A stretch of DNA of 64,000 nt, taken from Legionella gresilensis. GTDB lineage: Bacteria > Pseudomonadota > Gammaproteobacteria > Legionellales > Legionellaceae. Within the stretch, counting starts at the first letter, position 1. Every line of letters starts with the position of its first letter. Below are positions 25,847 to 35,704 of the stretch, in pieces. The stretch is taken from positions 62,001 through 126,000 of the forward strand of contig NZ_CAAAHX010000006.1 in the NCBI RefSeq assembly GCF_900639865.1. The letters are read 5' to 3'. Below the pieces are notes generated by a model, which searched no databases, was not told the DNA's origin, and was given only the letters and a program-made list of their open reading frames with translations. The translations under genes were made by a program, and so were the position numbers.

Positions 25847-27778
25847 TTATTGCGATTTCCGTACACGCAAATACCATTCACAAAGTAGTCGTACTTGCTT
25901 GCGGGTGTAACCTTTTTCTACCATTCGAGCTATAAATTCCTCATGCTTCTTTTTATCGTCTTCAGATGCTTTAGCATTAAAAGAAATAACGGGTAATAAA
26001 TCTTCTGTATTGGTAAACATTTTTTTCTCAATAACAGTTCGAAGTTTTTCATAACTGTTCCACATTGGATTCTTACCATGATAATTAGCACGAGCGCGAA
26101 GCACAAAATTCACAACTTCATTACGAAAATCTTTTGGATTAGAAATACCAGCTGGTTTTTCAATTTTTTCTAATTCAGCATTTAATGCGCTCCGATCAAA
26201 AATTTCGCCCGTATCGGGATCCCGATAATCTTGATCTTGAATCCAAAAATCAGCATATGTAATATATCTGTCAAAAATATTTTGGCCATACTCTGAATAC
26301 GATTCTAAGTAAGCTGTTTGAATCTCTTTACCAATAAATTCAACGTATTTCGGTGATAAATACTCTTTGATAAAGGTTAAATACTTTTCATGTAATTCTT
26401 GTGAAAACTGTTCTTGTTCAATTTGCCTTTCAAGTACATAGAGTAAATGCACGGGGTTAGCTGCAACTTCACTATGATCAAAGTTAAAAACTTTCGATAA
26501 AATTTTGAAAGCAAAGCGGGTAGAAATACCACTCATGCCTTCATCTACCCCAGCAAAATCTCGGTATTCTTGATAAGATTTTGCTTTAGGGTCTGTATCT
26601 TTTAAACTTTCACCATTATAAACACGCATTTTTGAGTAAATACTTGAATTTTGTGGCTCTTTTAGACGAGTTAAAACCGAAAACTGTGCCAACATATCTA
26701 ATGTTCCTGGGGAACAATGGGCATTTATCAATGAGCTGTTATCAATTAATTTCTCGTAGATCTTTATTTCTTCTGAAACGCGTAAACAATAAGGAACTTT
26801 AACAATATTGATTCGGTCAATAAACGCTTCATTATTTTTATTGTTACGAAATGCCTGCCATTCAGATTCATTAGAATGAGCAAGGATAATACCTTCAAAA
26901 GGAATAGCGGATAATCCTTCAGTAGCATTATAATTACCTTCTTGTGTAGCAGTTAGGAGTGGATGTAATACTTTAATGGGCGCTTTAAACATTTCCACAA
27001 ATTCAAGTAAACCACGGTTAGCACGGCATAATCCCCCGGAGTAACTATAAGCATCCGGATCGTCTTGTGAGAACTCCTCAAGCTTGCGGATATCGACTTT
27101 ACCTACCAAAGCTGAAATATCTTGATTGTTATCATCACCTGGCTCAGTTTTAGCGATCGCAATTTGTTTTAATCGTGAAGGTTTTAGTTTGATAACTTTA
27201 AATTGATTAATATCGCCATTATATTCATGTAAACGTTTTACCGCCCAAGGAGACATGACATAGCGTAAATAACGTCTTGGAATACCGAAGCGTTCTTCTA
27301 GAAGTTCAGCATCTTCCTCTGGATTAAATAATGATAAGGGAGTATCAAAAACAGGGGAACCTTTAATGGCATAAAATGGTACCTTCTGCATTAAATCTTT
27401 TAATTTTTCAGCTAAGGAAGATTTTCCTCCGCCAACAGGACCAAGTAGATAAAGCACTTGTTTAGTTTCTTCTAATCCTTGAGCCGCATGCTTAAGAAAG
27501 CCTACAATCTGCTCAATAGGCTCTTCCATGCCAAAAAATTCTCTGAAAACGGGATATCGATGAATCACTTTATTAGAAAAAATACGAGATAAAACGGGGT
27601 CATGGCGAGTATCAATCACCTCGGGCTCGCCAATAGCCATTAATAGTCGCTCTGCAGGATTAGCATAGGCAGAAGGATCTTGGCGGCATAGTTCTAAGTA
27701 TTCGCCTAAGCTTAACTCTTCTTCCTTGTTGTCAACAAAGCGTTTGGTGTAGCTGGTTAGGAAATCATGCGTATTCAT
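25847..27778 (-). CDS. prkA: PrkA-type serine protein kinase (YeaG)
   Basis: A 643-residue PrkA family protein: an AAA-like N-terminal domain followed by a kinase-like C-terminal domain. The P-loop GPVGGGKSSLAEKLK lies at about 115-129. Other family text includes SPVFDTPLSLFNPE, RRYLRYVMSPWAVKRL, GLCRANRGLLEFVEMFKAP and EGIILAHSNESEW. In enterobacteria the gene is called yeaG and is induced in stationary phase and nitrogen starvation. It is first in the prkA-yeaH-ycgB operon, with its promoter in the roughly 190 bases shared with the divergent pepN. The length is normal (about 640). Confidence 0.94.
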   Translation of the reverse strand: MNTHDFLTSYTKRFVDNKEEELSLGEYLELCRQDPSAYANPAERLLMAIGEPEVIDTRHDPVLSRIFSNKVIHRYPVFREFFGMEEPIEQIVGFLKHAAQGLEETKQVLYLLGPVGGGKSSLAEKLKDLMQKVPFYAIKGSPVFDTPLSLFNPEEDAELLEERFGIPRRYLRYVMSPWAVKRLHEYNGDINQFKVIKLKPSRLKQIAIAKTEPGDDNNQDISALVGKVDIRKLEEFSQDDPDAYSYSGGLCRANRGLLEFVEMFKAPIKVLHPLLTATQEGNYNATEGLSAIPFEGIILAHSNESEWQAFRNNKNNEAFIDRINIVKVPYCLRVSEEIKIYEKLIDNSSLINAHCSPGTLDMLAQFSVLTRLKEPQNSSIYSKMRVYNGESLKDTDPKAKSYQEYRDFAGVDEGMSGISTRFAFKILSKVFNFDHSEVAANPVHLLYVLERQIEQEQFSQELHEKYLTFIKEYLSPKYVEFIGKEIQTAYLESYSEYGQNIFDRYITYADFWIQDQDYRDPDTGEIFDRSALNAELEKIEKPAGISNPKDFRNEVVNFVLRARANYHGKNPMWNSYEKLRTVIEKKMFTNTEDLLPVISFNAKASEDDKKKHEEFIARMVEKGYTRKQVRLLCEWYLRVRKSQ

Positions 27779-27970
27779 TTTGCTATCCTCTATGACGTTT
27801 CCTTGGAGGAGGAAAACGCTAATTCTTCTTTTATTAATTCAGTGGTAAATTTGTTAAACTGGTTATAATTTAGTATAGAACTAATTAGCTAAAAAGTTTA
27901 AAAAATTACGAAGAATCAATTCATTATTTATTAGCGTCCAATTTTATTTTTTGTCACCGGAGTATTCATC

Positions 27971-30553
27971 ATGCCAGACACAACTATTTTTTTGAAGGAC
28001 TATATGCCACCAAATTTTACAGTAGAAGATATCTATCTAAATTTTGATCTGTATGATGATTATGTGTTAGTCGAAAATAAAATGTCGCTTAAGCGTGTAC
28101 ATCCAGGATTACTACATTTATATGGTGATGAATTAGAATTAGTAAGTATTACTTTAAATAATGAGATTCTCACTGAAAAAGATTATAGTCATAAAAATGA
28201 TGATTTGCTGCTTAATGATTGTCCCGAGCAGTTTACGCTGACCATTGTCACTCGTATTTATCCACAAAAAAATTCAAAGCTTTCAGGACTTTACCGCTCA
28301 AATCAATTATTTTGTACACAATGTGAAGCAGAAGGCTTTCGCCGTATAACGTTTTATCCGGATCGTCCTGATATCCTTTCCACATTTACTACTCGTATTA
28401 CCGCTGATAAAGAAAGTTATCCAACTTTGCTTTCTAATGGCAATTTAATTGAAGCAGGTGAGGCAGAAGATGGGCGACATTGGGTCATTTGGCAAGATCC
28501 ATTTAAAAAGCCTTCTTATTTATTTGCATTAGTTGCAGGAAATTTAGCTTGTGTATCTGATGAATTTACAACTTGCTCAGGTAAAAAAGTTGATTTAAGA
28601 ATTTATGTTGAGCCTGGCAATGAAGATAAATGTGCCCATGCCATGGCTTCTTTACATAAATGTATGCGTTGGGATGAGGAAGTTTATGGTCGCGAATATG
28701 ACTTATCAATCTTCATGATAGTGGCGGTTAGTGATTTTAATATGGGTGCTATGGAGAATAAAGGTCTAAATATTTTTAATTCTAAATATATTTTAGCTAG
28801 ACCAGACACGGCAACAGATCAGGATTTTGCTGATGTGGAAGGGGTCGTTGCTCATGAATACTTTCATAATTGGACTGGAAATCGAGTAACGTGTCGAGAT
28901 TGGTTCCAATTGAGCTTAAAAGAAGGTTTAACAGTATTTCGCGATCAAGAATTCTCACGTGACATGAATTCACGTGACGTTAATCGTATTTTAGATGTAA
29001 AAGTGTTAAAAACAACTCAATTTCCCGAAGATGCCGGTGCAATGGCACACCCCGTTAGGCCCGAATCTTATCAAGAAATAAATAATTTCTATACTTCGAC
29101 TGTTTATAACAAAGGGTCTGAAGTTATTCGTATGCAGCATACCTTATTAGGTAAAGAAGGGTTTCGCCGTGGTATGGATTTGTACTTTAATCGCCACGAC
29201 GGTCAAGCAGTGACTATTGATGATTTTGTAGCTGCAATGGAAGACGCTAACAATGTCGATTTTACACAATTTAAGCGTTGGTATAGCCAGGCTGGTACGC
29301 CTACTGTTGCAGTAATAAATGACTATACAGATGATACATTAACTCTAACTTTAACACAGAGTTGCCCTCCAACAGCAGAATGCCTTGAAAAACAACCTTT
29401 TCATATTCCTATTCGAGTAGCTTTATTTGATCAAAATGGCAAATCATTTTCGTTAGAGCAAGATTTATTAGAATTACGTGAGCGGCAACAAACTTTTACC
29501 TTTAAAAATATTACATCGAGGCCAGTGATTTCTCTATTACGAGAATTTTCAGCACCAATTAAAATACAAAGGGAGCTTAGCCAAGATGATTTATTAGCTT
29601 TATTGCGCTTTGAAACGGATGGATTTGCTAAGTGGGATGCGGCACAATGTTTGGCACTTTCGTGTCTTGCCAGTTTTTGTAAAACATCACGAAATGAGTG
29701 GCAAATTCCACCTAGGTTAACTGCTGCTTTTGCCCATGTTTTACAAGATGAATCCTTAGATTTAGCATTACGTGCTGAGTTAATAATGCCACCTGAGTTT
29801 GAAGAAGTAGCTACTTTTGTTGAAATTGCCGATGTGGATGTCATTGAGTCAGCGCGTGATTTTTATCGCACCGAATTAGGAAAAGCACTCTATAAGCAAG
29901 CACAAGCGATGTATGACTTATTATGGTCGCGTGAAGAGCATGCTATGAATGCTAATGCTTATGGGCAAAGAAAGCTCCGCAACGCTTGTCTTTGGCTTAT
30001 GATGAAAGCAAATGAACAAGCTACATTAAATGTATGTCAAAACCAATTTAATGAATCTCGTACGATGTCTGATCAAATGGCAAGTTTTGCCCTATTAAAT
30101 AACTGTTCGATTGATAAAGTACAAGAAAAGGTGGTTGCTGAGTTCTATGCGCAATGGGCCCAGGATGAATTAGTGTTAGATAAATGGTTTGCAGTTCAAG
30201 CAACAAGCGAATTACCTAATACGCTAATTAAAGTAAAAGAATTATTAGGTCATCCAGCTTTCTCTTTTACCAATCCAAATAAAGTAAGAGCAGTTATAGG
30301 TGCTTTTGTACAAGTTAACCCTCGACACTTTCATGCTTTAGACGGTAGTGGTTATGAATTTCTAGCAGATATGCTAATTAAGCTTGATGCAATCAATCCT
30401 CAAGTTACAGCGCGTTTAGCAACGCCTTTTACTCGCTGGCGGCGCTATGATGAAAAAAGACAATTACTGATGTTTGAGCAATTAAAACGCTTAGAAACCC
30501 ATCCTTTATCGCGCGATTTAAGCGAGATTGTTTCAAAAAGCTTACAGGTATAG
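27971..30553 (+). CDS. pepN: aminopeptidase N (M1 family)
   Basis: An 860-residue cytosolic zinc aminopeptidase that removes N-terminal residues from peptides. The substrate-recognition motif MGAMENKG and the zinc site HEYFHNWTGNRVTCRDWFQLSLKEGL (HExxH plus the downstream Glu) are complete. FYTSTVYNKGSEVIRM supplies the catalytic Tyr region. The N-terminal beta domain and the long C-terminal helical domain (TRWRRYDEKRQLLMFEQL) fit the bacterial PepN branch rather than eukaryotic-type M1 enzymes. It has a good ribosome binding site (ccggag), is monocistronic, and ends at a hairpin terminator. Confidence 0.96.
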   Translation: MPDTTIFLKDYMPPNFTVEDIYLNFDLYDDYVLVENKMSLKRVHPGLLHLYGDELELVSITLNNEILTEKDYSHKNDDLLLNDCPEQFTLTIVTRIYPQKNSKLSGLYRSNQLFCTQCEAEGFRRITFYPDRPDILSTFTTRITADKESYPTLLSNGNLIEAGEAEDGRHWVIWQDPFKKPSYLFALVAGNLACVSDEFTTCSGKKVDLRIYVEPGNEDKCAHAMASLHKCMRWDEEVYGREYDLSIFMIVAVSDFNMGAMENKGLNIFNSKYILARPDTATDQDFADVEGVVAHEYFHNWTGNRVTCRDWFQLSLKEGLTVFRDQEFSRDMNSRDVNRILDVKVLKTTQFPEDAGAMAHPVRPESYQEINNFYTSTVYNKGSEVIRMQHTLLGKEGFRRGMDLYFNRHDGQAVTIDDFVAAMEDANNVDFTQFKRWYSQAGTPTVAVINDYTDDTLTLTLTQSCPPTAECLEKQPFHIPIRVALFDQNGKSFSLEQDLLELRERQQTFTFKNITSRPVISLLREFSAPIKIQRELSQDDLLALLRFETDGFAKWDAAQCLALSCLASFCKTSRNEWQIPPRLTAAFAHVLQDESLDLALRAELIMPPEFEEVATFVEIADVDVIESARDFYRTELGKALYKQAQAMYDLLWSREEHAMNANAYGQRKLRNACLWLMMKANEQATLNVCQNQFNESRTMSDQMASFALLNNCSIDKVQEKVVAEFYAQWAQDELVLDKWFAVQATSELPNTLIKVKELLGHPAFSFTNPNKVRAVIGAFVQVNPRHFHALDGSGYEFLADMLIKLDAINPQVTARLATPFTRWRRYDEKRQLLMFEQLKRLETHPLSRDLSEIVSKSLQV

Positions 30554-30564
30554 AGATTAAGAAG

Positions 30565-30601
30565 GCTATAGTTTAAAAAGCTTTGCCTTTTGAACTATAG
30601 C
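30565..30601. terminator. bidirectional terminator after pepN
   Basis: gctatagttt-aaaa-ag pairs with cttttgaactatagc, giving a stem of about 14 bp with one mismatch or bulge and a short loop. The A- and T-rich flanks allow use by pepN and by the convergent minus-strand gene that ends at 30617. Confidence 0.7.
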
Positions 30602-30616
30602 AAAATCTAAAATAGC

Positions 30617-31387
30617 TTATTTAAGCGTAAAAGAAGCCAATTCTTGTATGATTTGTCCTTGTTCATCTGCAATGCCAATCGCAACAGCACTAACGGTAGC
30701 TTCGATAGCAGTAGGGTGCTTTTGATTAAATTGAGCTATAGAGTTTATTAGACGCTGGTTTAACTGATTTTCTTCTTGTACTGAATAGGTTTTATTAGGC
30801 GCTAAAAAGGTAAAGTGAGGCGCATAATTGGTGAAAACATTAGGACTCCCATATTGCTTAAAACTACTTATTTTTTGTGGATTATGGGCTGCCCAACAAG
30901 GGACATTTGCTAGAGGATCCCTTAAGTGATTTACCGAGCGGACAACAGTATCACTTAAGTGTTGTAAGTATGGTTGTGGCTTAATTTGCAGCATAACATA
31001 GCCACTAGGCGTTGCTGTTAAGTATTGCGCTTTAATAGTAAAGGCATGAAACTGTTGGCTTAATTTCTTAATATAGTTGATAAGATGCTTTGTATTTTTA
31101 AGAGAATACTGGGTTAAATAAAGCGTAATATGTAAAGGATGATTGTCAAAAATAGGTTTTAAATTATAATCTGCTAACTCTTTATCATGAGTGAGTATTT
31201 TCTTAAACTGATTGCCATAGTTTTGCACATCATTTCTAGGTGATAGCTTTAAGTAAATATTAATCAAAGGGGATGTGTTAGCACTCGCCCAACTAGAGGG
31301 TATGTTCAACATTAAAATTAATAAGATTAAATAAAGGCATAAAATATGATTAGTCGTTGTGCTGTTGTAGGCAATCCCATTGCGCAT
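30617..31387 (-). CDS. exported 2H phosphoesterase-like protein
   Basis: The protein has two H-x-T motifs, H-I-T (86-88) and H-F-T (191-193), about 105 residues apart. They sit in the strand contexts PLHITLYL and PHFTFLAP, the hallmark of the 2H phosphoesterase fold (2'-5' RNA ligase, cyclic phosphodiesterase). A hydrophobic segment ILCLYLILLILMLNIPSSWASA acts as a signal peptide, so the product is probably periplasmic or secreted. The ATG at 31387 has an excellent aaaggaga site 8 bases before it, but it lies inside the first 42 bases of the divergent aroE. An ATG at 31312 would delete most of the signal peptide. The substrate is unknown. Confidence 0.7.
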   Translation of the reverse strand: MRNGIAYNSTTTNHILCLYLILLILMLNIPSSWASANTSPLINIYLKLSPRNDVQNYGNQFKKILTHDKELADYNLKPIFDNHPLHITLYLTQYSLKNTKHLINYIKKLSQQFHAFTIKAQYLTATPSGYVMLQIKPQPYLQHLSDTVVRSVNHLRDPLANVPCWAAHNPQKISSFKQYGSPNVFTNYAPHFTFLAPNKTYSVQEENQLNQRLINSIAQFNQKHPTAIEATVSAVAIGIADEQGQIIQELASFTLK

Positions 31388-32152
31388 AGCTTATCTCCTT
31401 TAATTCATCAAAATTTCGCTAAACAAGCGGGAAAAGAATTAATTTATGAAAAAATTCTAGGCAATGATACAAATTTTGAAGAGCAAGTTATAGACTTTTT
31501 TGAATCAGGCGGTACAGGATTAAATATTACCCTACCTTTCAAAGAACGTGCTTTTAAAATGGCCAATCAGGTGACTTCTCGTTGTTTAAAAGCAAAAGCA
31601 GCTAACACCTTGTGGATGCAGGAGAATCAGCTATGGGCAGATAACACAGATGGTATAGGTCTTATAAAAGATTTAGAGCGTTATATTGATATAGCCGCTA
31701 AAGATATACTCCTTTTAGGTGCCGGCGGCGCAGCGCGAGGTATAATTGGGCCATTATTAGAGGCTTCAGTTAAGCGTTTAACTATTGTAAATCGTACAAA
31801 AGAGAAACTTCTAGCAGTTGCTGATGATTTTCCCTCTATAACGTTAGCAGAGTTTGGCGAACTTTCTGGTGCATTCGATGTAATTATTAATGCAACTTCG
31901 GCAAGTTTAAGTGAGAGTCCATTTACTTTACTACCTATAGATATGCTAGCTAGCAAACCTTTTTGCTATGATTTAGCTTATAACCGGGAAAAAGATACAC
32001 CATTTATTAATTTTGCTAAAGAAAATGGCTGTAAAGCATACGATGGTTTAGGTATGTTAGTTGAGCAGGCAGCAGAAGCGTTTTATATATGGCATAACTT
32101 TAAACCTGATACTACATCAGTATTAGGAGCATTAAAAAACAATTCCTACTAA
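31346..32152 (+). CDS. aroE: shikimate dehydrogenase
   Basis: AroE reduces 3-dehydroshikimate with NADPH in the pathway to aromatic amino acids. The 268-residue protein begins RCAVVGNPIAHSLSPLIHQNFAKQ, the substrate-binding NPIxHSxSP motif. The catalytic Lys lies in GLNITLPFKERAF, and NTLWMQ and ADNTDGIGLI follow. The NADP-binding loop is GAGGAARGI and NRTKEK. DLAYNREKDTPF and DGLGMLVEQAAEAFYIW complete it. Its 5' end overlaps the divergent 2H-type gene by 42 bases on the opposite strand. The N-terminal motif makes the start firm. Confidence 0.96.
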   Translation: MISRCAVVGNPIAHSLSPLIHQNFAKQAGKELIYEKILGNDTNFEEQVIDFFESGGTGLNITLPFKERAFKMANQVTSRCLKAKAANTLWMQENQLWADNTDGIGLIKDLERYIDIAAKDILLLGAGGAARGIIGPLLEASVKRLTIVNRTKEKLLAVADDFPSITLAEFGELSGAFDVIINATSASLSESPFTLLPIDMLASKPFCYDLAYNREKDTPFINFAKENGCKAYDGLGMLVEQAAEAFYIWHNFKPDTTSVLGALKNNSY

Positions 32153-32322
32153 TTAATTTAACTAAATTAAAACGCTTTATTTCTAAATACCCATAATTAA
32201 AGGTTTTTATCTATTAAAATTAATTCAAAAGATATATGATTAATCATATTTGATAAATAATATACATTTTATGGTTAAAGCTAAGTATCGATCCAACCAA
32301 GCTAACCAGTGAACATTCAGCC

Positions 32323-34221
32323 GTGCTTGGCAAGCTATTAAGTGAAGCAGAGTTAGGAAGATATTTTTCCACATCCAACGTCTATGCTGTAACAGTTAAT
32401 GGCATTGCATATCGTGTAAAGTTGAAATATCCAATCTATAAAGAAAATGAAAAAACCAGTCGGGTCTTAATTAAGGAAATAGGTAGTGGTGGCGAAGCAA
32501 AGGTTTATTTTGCAGAAACGGTCACTATTGATGCAAAAGAAATGGCTACTTTTAAAAGTGATCCTCAACATCCTCGGGTAGTTAAGGTTCATCGCTCCGA
32601 AAAAGTAGTTGTTTTTCTCGGTTGGGAGTCAGAAGAAAGCGTCAGAAAAGAGATTGCTGATAGGAAATATGAAAGCATTGCTGCTATTAGTGAAATCTAT
32701 AACCCACTACATACTAAAGGGAGCGTTGTCTATGAACTGCGATCAGGAGGTAAAGAATATTTTTATAATAATATTATGCACCAGGTTGCTGGAAAAACAT
32801 TAGCAGAAATTCTAAGCAATGAAAGTAAATTAACGCCAGAGATGCGCTTTGCTATTTCAAGGAAATTATTAGAAGCAATTAGAGCACTGCATAGTTATGG
32901 TATTATTCACACCGATATCAAGCCACAAAATATCATTGTTGATTTAGATTTTCAGACTAATACAGTAAGAGCGTTGAAGCTTATAGACCTTGATACTGCC
33001 GAGAGTAAAAATAGGAAAGAATATATCAGTATTTCTGGGAAACACCTCAATATGAAAGTCCTCGAAAGATAGCTAAAGCCCATCCTGAGAAAATGGATCT
33101 CTATGCAGCAGCGATAACTTTATTACAGGTTTGGGGCGTTCCTAGAGATAAGGTACAGACACCCCAAATTTATGGTAAAGAAAGAGAACACTTTAAAGCT
33201 CAAACCAAAATAAACAATTTAGAATTACCAGAAGAAATACGTAAAGGTTTGGAGAGTATATTTGAATGGATGACTCATAATGAGGCAAAAGAACCCATTG
33301 ATAAGGCTCTATCTAGTATGCTTGAACTGGAGCTGACTTACCAAAGTCAGAAATTAGAATTATCTAGCAAGATAGAGTCTTCAATAACAGAAGCCAGAAA
33401 AGCAGGCGAGACAATCAAGGCCCAATTTAAAAAATTTACGCTTTCATTACCTAATGAAATTGACTCACTCAAGCAAGAAATTCAGGAAAATTTAAGAGGC
33501 ATAGAAGATAATGCTTTTAGTGTTTATGAATTTAGCTACACTATAGATAGCCAAGCTTTACAACAATGCTTAACGCTTGATGAGGCTAAAATTTTTATAA
33601 CGCAACAATTAGATTTGTTAGTATCTCATATAAAAAAACTAGATAGCTTTGAACCTTCTGAAAAAACTAAATTTTTAAAAAAATTAGCAAAATGTCATAC
33701 TTTAGGAGGTAGTGGCGTTTAATTTCAAATATACTGATAGGTTTCAAGATAAAGAACTTTATTTGCCGCATGATAAGGAACTATTTAAGAGTACTATCTT
33801 TGAACGACTTAAAAGTATAAATAATTATCAGGGTCTGCAAAAATTATTTCACAGTATTAAAAATAATGAAAATTTTTTAAAAGCAGAACGCGGGGGCTTA
33901 ATGCAAGCATTTGGTCAATATGGAGCTACAACAACCTGGGTGAATATTATACAGGCGTTTGAGTCAAAAGCATTCGAAATTGCAGCGCAAGGATTAAGAT
34001 GGGAAATGGAAAAATATCAAGGATTAAGTAATCCTGAACAGTTCTCATTTGTGAAGGATCAATTTCGCAGGCGATATATGCCATTTTTTTATGAACAGAC
34101 TGGTCGTGTTTCCCAACAAAGTGGGATGATTGAGAAATTTAATAGAATGTTAGATGATAGCTTGAAAAAAGATAAAGATTTTGACTTCGGTCCGCTAACT
34201 ACGTTACAACAAAAAAATTAA
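32323..34221 (+). pseudogene. protein-kinase-like gene (effector-like), frameshifted
   Basis: The first segment is a eukaryotic-type kinase: glycine loop GSGGEAKVYF (54-63), Lys in VVKVHRS, catalytic loop IIHTDIKPQN (195-203) with Asp198, and DLD in place of DFG (222-224). It ends at 33072, but the next frame continues the kinase C-lobe at once (TPQYESPRKIAKAHPEKMDLYAAAITLL). So one base was lost in the A-run at 33040-33042. A second shift at about 33715-33720 joins LGGSGV to AFNFKYTDRFQD. The last part is helical. The start is GTG or lost: a better-placed ATG at 32271 is out of frame. Legionella LegK effectors are kinases of this general kind, but I cannot assign one. Confidence 0.75.
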
Positions 34222-34336
34222 AAAGAAATATAAAAGTAATATATTGTTGATAGTAATAACTCATCAATTTATAACCGGCACTTAGTAATTATTGCATTAT
34301 ACTAACTTATATTGAGTAAATAGTAGCTTATAAAAG

Positions 34337-35452
34337 CTATCTAGACTCGAAAAATTCAAGCACAACGTCACGAGCTAATAGGGTATCATCAAAACCTAAT
34401 TTGAATAATTCCCGAGTAAATTCTTTTTCAAATAATAAAAAACTTAGTAAATCACCCGAGTGACTTTTGGCTCCTAATAAATTGAGGAGAAATCGAAGTA
34501 ATCCTGGCATATTTTTATAATGGGCTTGTGCAATTGGTGCTATGGCCTCACTAGGTCTTAAATGAATTGTTTGTACAGGACGCCAAGGAGAGCGACGTTT
34601 TTTCCATAGAGATAATAAGCGCGCAATTTCATTCATGCGGTTTACCATTTCAATATCGCGGTCTAAATTATCCATAAATAAACTATTTAACATGCCACCT
34701 AAAATCCGGGCAAAACCAATATTGCCATTTTGGGTGCCTTCATAGAAGAACGAAGTAGGTAATTGCCGAGTACCTAAAATTAAAATTTTATCAACTTTAA
34801 AGCGGATGGCGCCTCTTAAAGGTGCCACTAATCCCATACTACCATCACCATAATGAGAACCATCAATTTTTGCTGCTGGAAAAAACAAAGGTAGGGCACT
34901 TGAAGCTAAAATATGTTCCATTTGCAGCTCGGTGCGAAGACTTAAATGCCTTGGATAATTCCAATCTTCAAATTCAGGATTAGCATGTTGATAAAAAGAA
35001 ATAGTTTGTTGGGTTTCATAGCAGTGGCTCAGTACTTCCATGGTTGTTAAATAATTGTTTTTAATATTTTCATTTAATTGGGTAAAGTTAATGTTTTTGT
35101 TAATAAAATCACGTAGTGGCGAAGTATCTAGTAGATGCCCAGATTGACTACGTCTTATAAGCATAGGAATTAAATTTCGTAAAACTGATTTACTAACTTC
35201 ATAATTACTTGCATTAAAAATCTGCTGGCAATAAATATCACACCAGAGCATTTCAAGTTTTTCGGTGGCTGCAGGAAAATCAGGCGCGTTTTCAGCTAAT
35301 ATGGCTGCGTTTATACAACCTACACTAACGCCACTAACCATATCAAAAGGAATTTTCTTCACATTAAGGATAGTACTAATCGCTTTAAGAACGCCAGCTT
35401 GATAAGCACCTCGAGCGCCACCACCTGCTAAGTAAAGTGCCTTTTTTGTCAT
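34337..35452 (-). CDS. patatin-like phospholipase
   Basis: A 371-residue protein with a full patatin catalytic domain: oxyanion loop GGGARGAYQAGVL (10-22), nucleophile elbow GVSVG with Ser43, and the dyad Asp203 in YGDGSMG. No signal peptide. A C-terminal extension of about 130 residues (after residue 240) is helical and basic (WKKRRSPWRPV). The family hydrolyses acyl chains of phospholipids; Legionella species encode many such enzymes, some of them Dot/Icm effectors, and this one could be either cytosolic or translocated. It is a single gene with AT-rich flanks, convergent with the broken kinase gene. Confidence 0.88.
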   Translation of the reverse strand: MTKKALYLAGGGARGAYQAGVLKAISTILNVKKIPFDMVSGVSVGCINAAILAENAPDFPAATEKLEMLWCDIYCQQIFNASNYEVSKSVLRNLIPMLIRRSQSGHLLDTSPLRDFINKNINFTQLNENIKNNYLTTMEVLSHCYETQQTISFYQHANPEFEDWNYPRHLSLRTELQMEHILASSALPLFFPAAKIDGSHYGDGSMGLVAPLRGAIRFKVDKILILGTRQLPTSFFYEGTQNGNIGFARILGGMLNSLFMDNLDRDIEMVNRMNEIARLLSLWKKRRSPWRPVQTIHLRPSEAIAPIAQAHYKNMPGLLRFLLNLLGAKSHSGDLLSFLLFEKEFTRELFKLGFDDTLLARDVVLEFFESR

Positions 35453-35578
35453 TAATTATTTTTTTTATTAAAAATAACAATATAGCGCTCTTCTCCCCTA
35501 AGTATCAAGTGTGAATTAGTTTAATTTTGGATACCAATTTTTATTTAGATATTAAAGGGATAAAACGACAAATTTCTG

Positions 35579-35607
35579 TTACAAACTGCATCATTTGGTT
35601 GTATAAT
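35579..35607 (+). promoter_or_regulatory. sigma-70-type promoter of the 459-residue protein
   Basis: ttacaa (35579-35584), a 17-base spacer and tataat (35602-35607), a perfect -10 element. It would place the RNA start near 35614, about 90 bases before the coding start, leaving a leader with a hairpin. Confidence 0.6.
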
Positions 35608-35647
35608 AAACAATAAGATTTGTATTAAATCATAAAGAAGCTTATTG

Positions 35648-35669
35648 TAACCTACTTGTAGGTTAGTTT
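35648..35669 (+). other. leader hairpin with T-run
   Basis: taacctac / gtaggtta is a perfect 8-bp stem with a 2-base spacer, followed by gtttt. It lies inside the probable 5' leader of the downstream gene, so it could act as an attenuator or an RNA stability element. It may also be a chance palindrome that binds a regulator. Confidence 0.45.
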
Positions 35670-35704
35670 TAAGTCGTTAAATGAGATACTCGTGAGTAAA
35701 TATC

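Noticed and set aside
28950-28985. Repeated cacgtgac-type text in pepN
   Set aside because: It encodes FSRDMNSRDVN within the aminopeptidase and looks like a chance codon repeat, not a regulatory or mobile element.
29431-29844. 137-residue frame on the minus strand
   Set aside because: It lies entirely inside pepN on the other strand; pepN is intact and highly conserved.
33712-34221. Separate small gene at the end of the kinase region
   Set aside because: Its GTG start stands only one base after the putative ribosome site, and the frame directly continues the preceding segment, so it is better explained as a frameshifted remainder.
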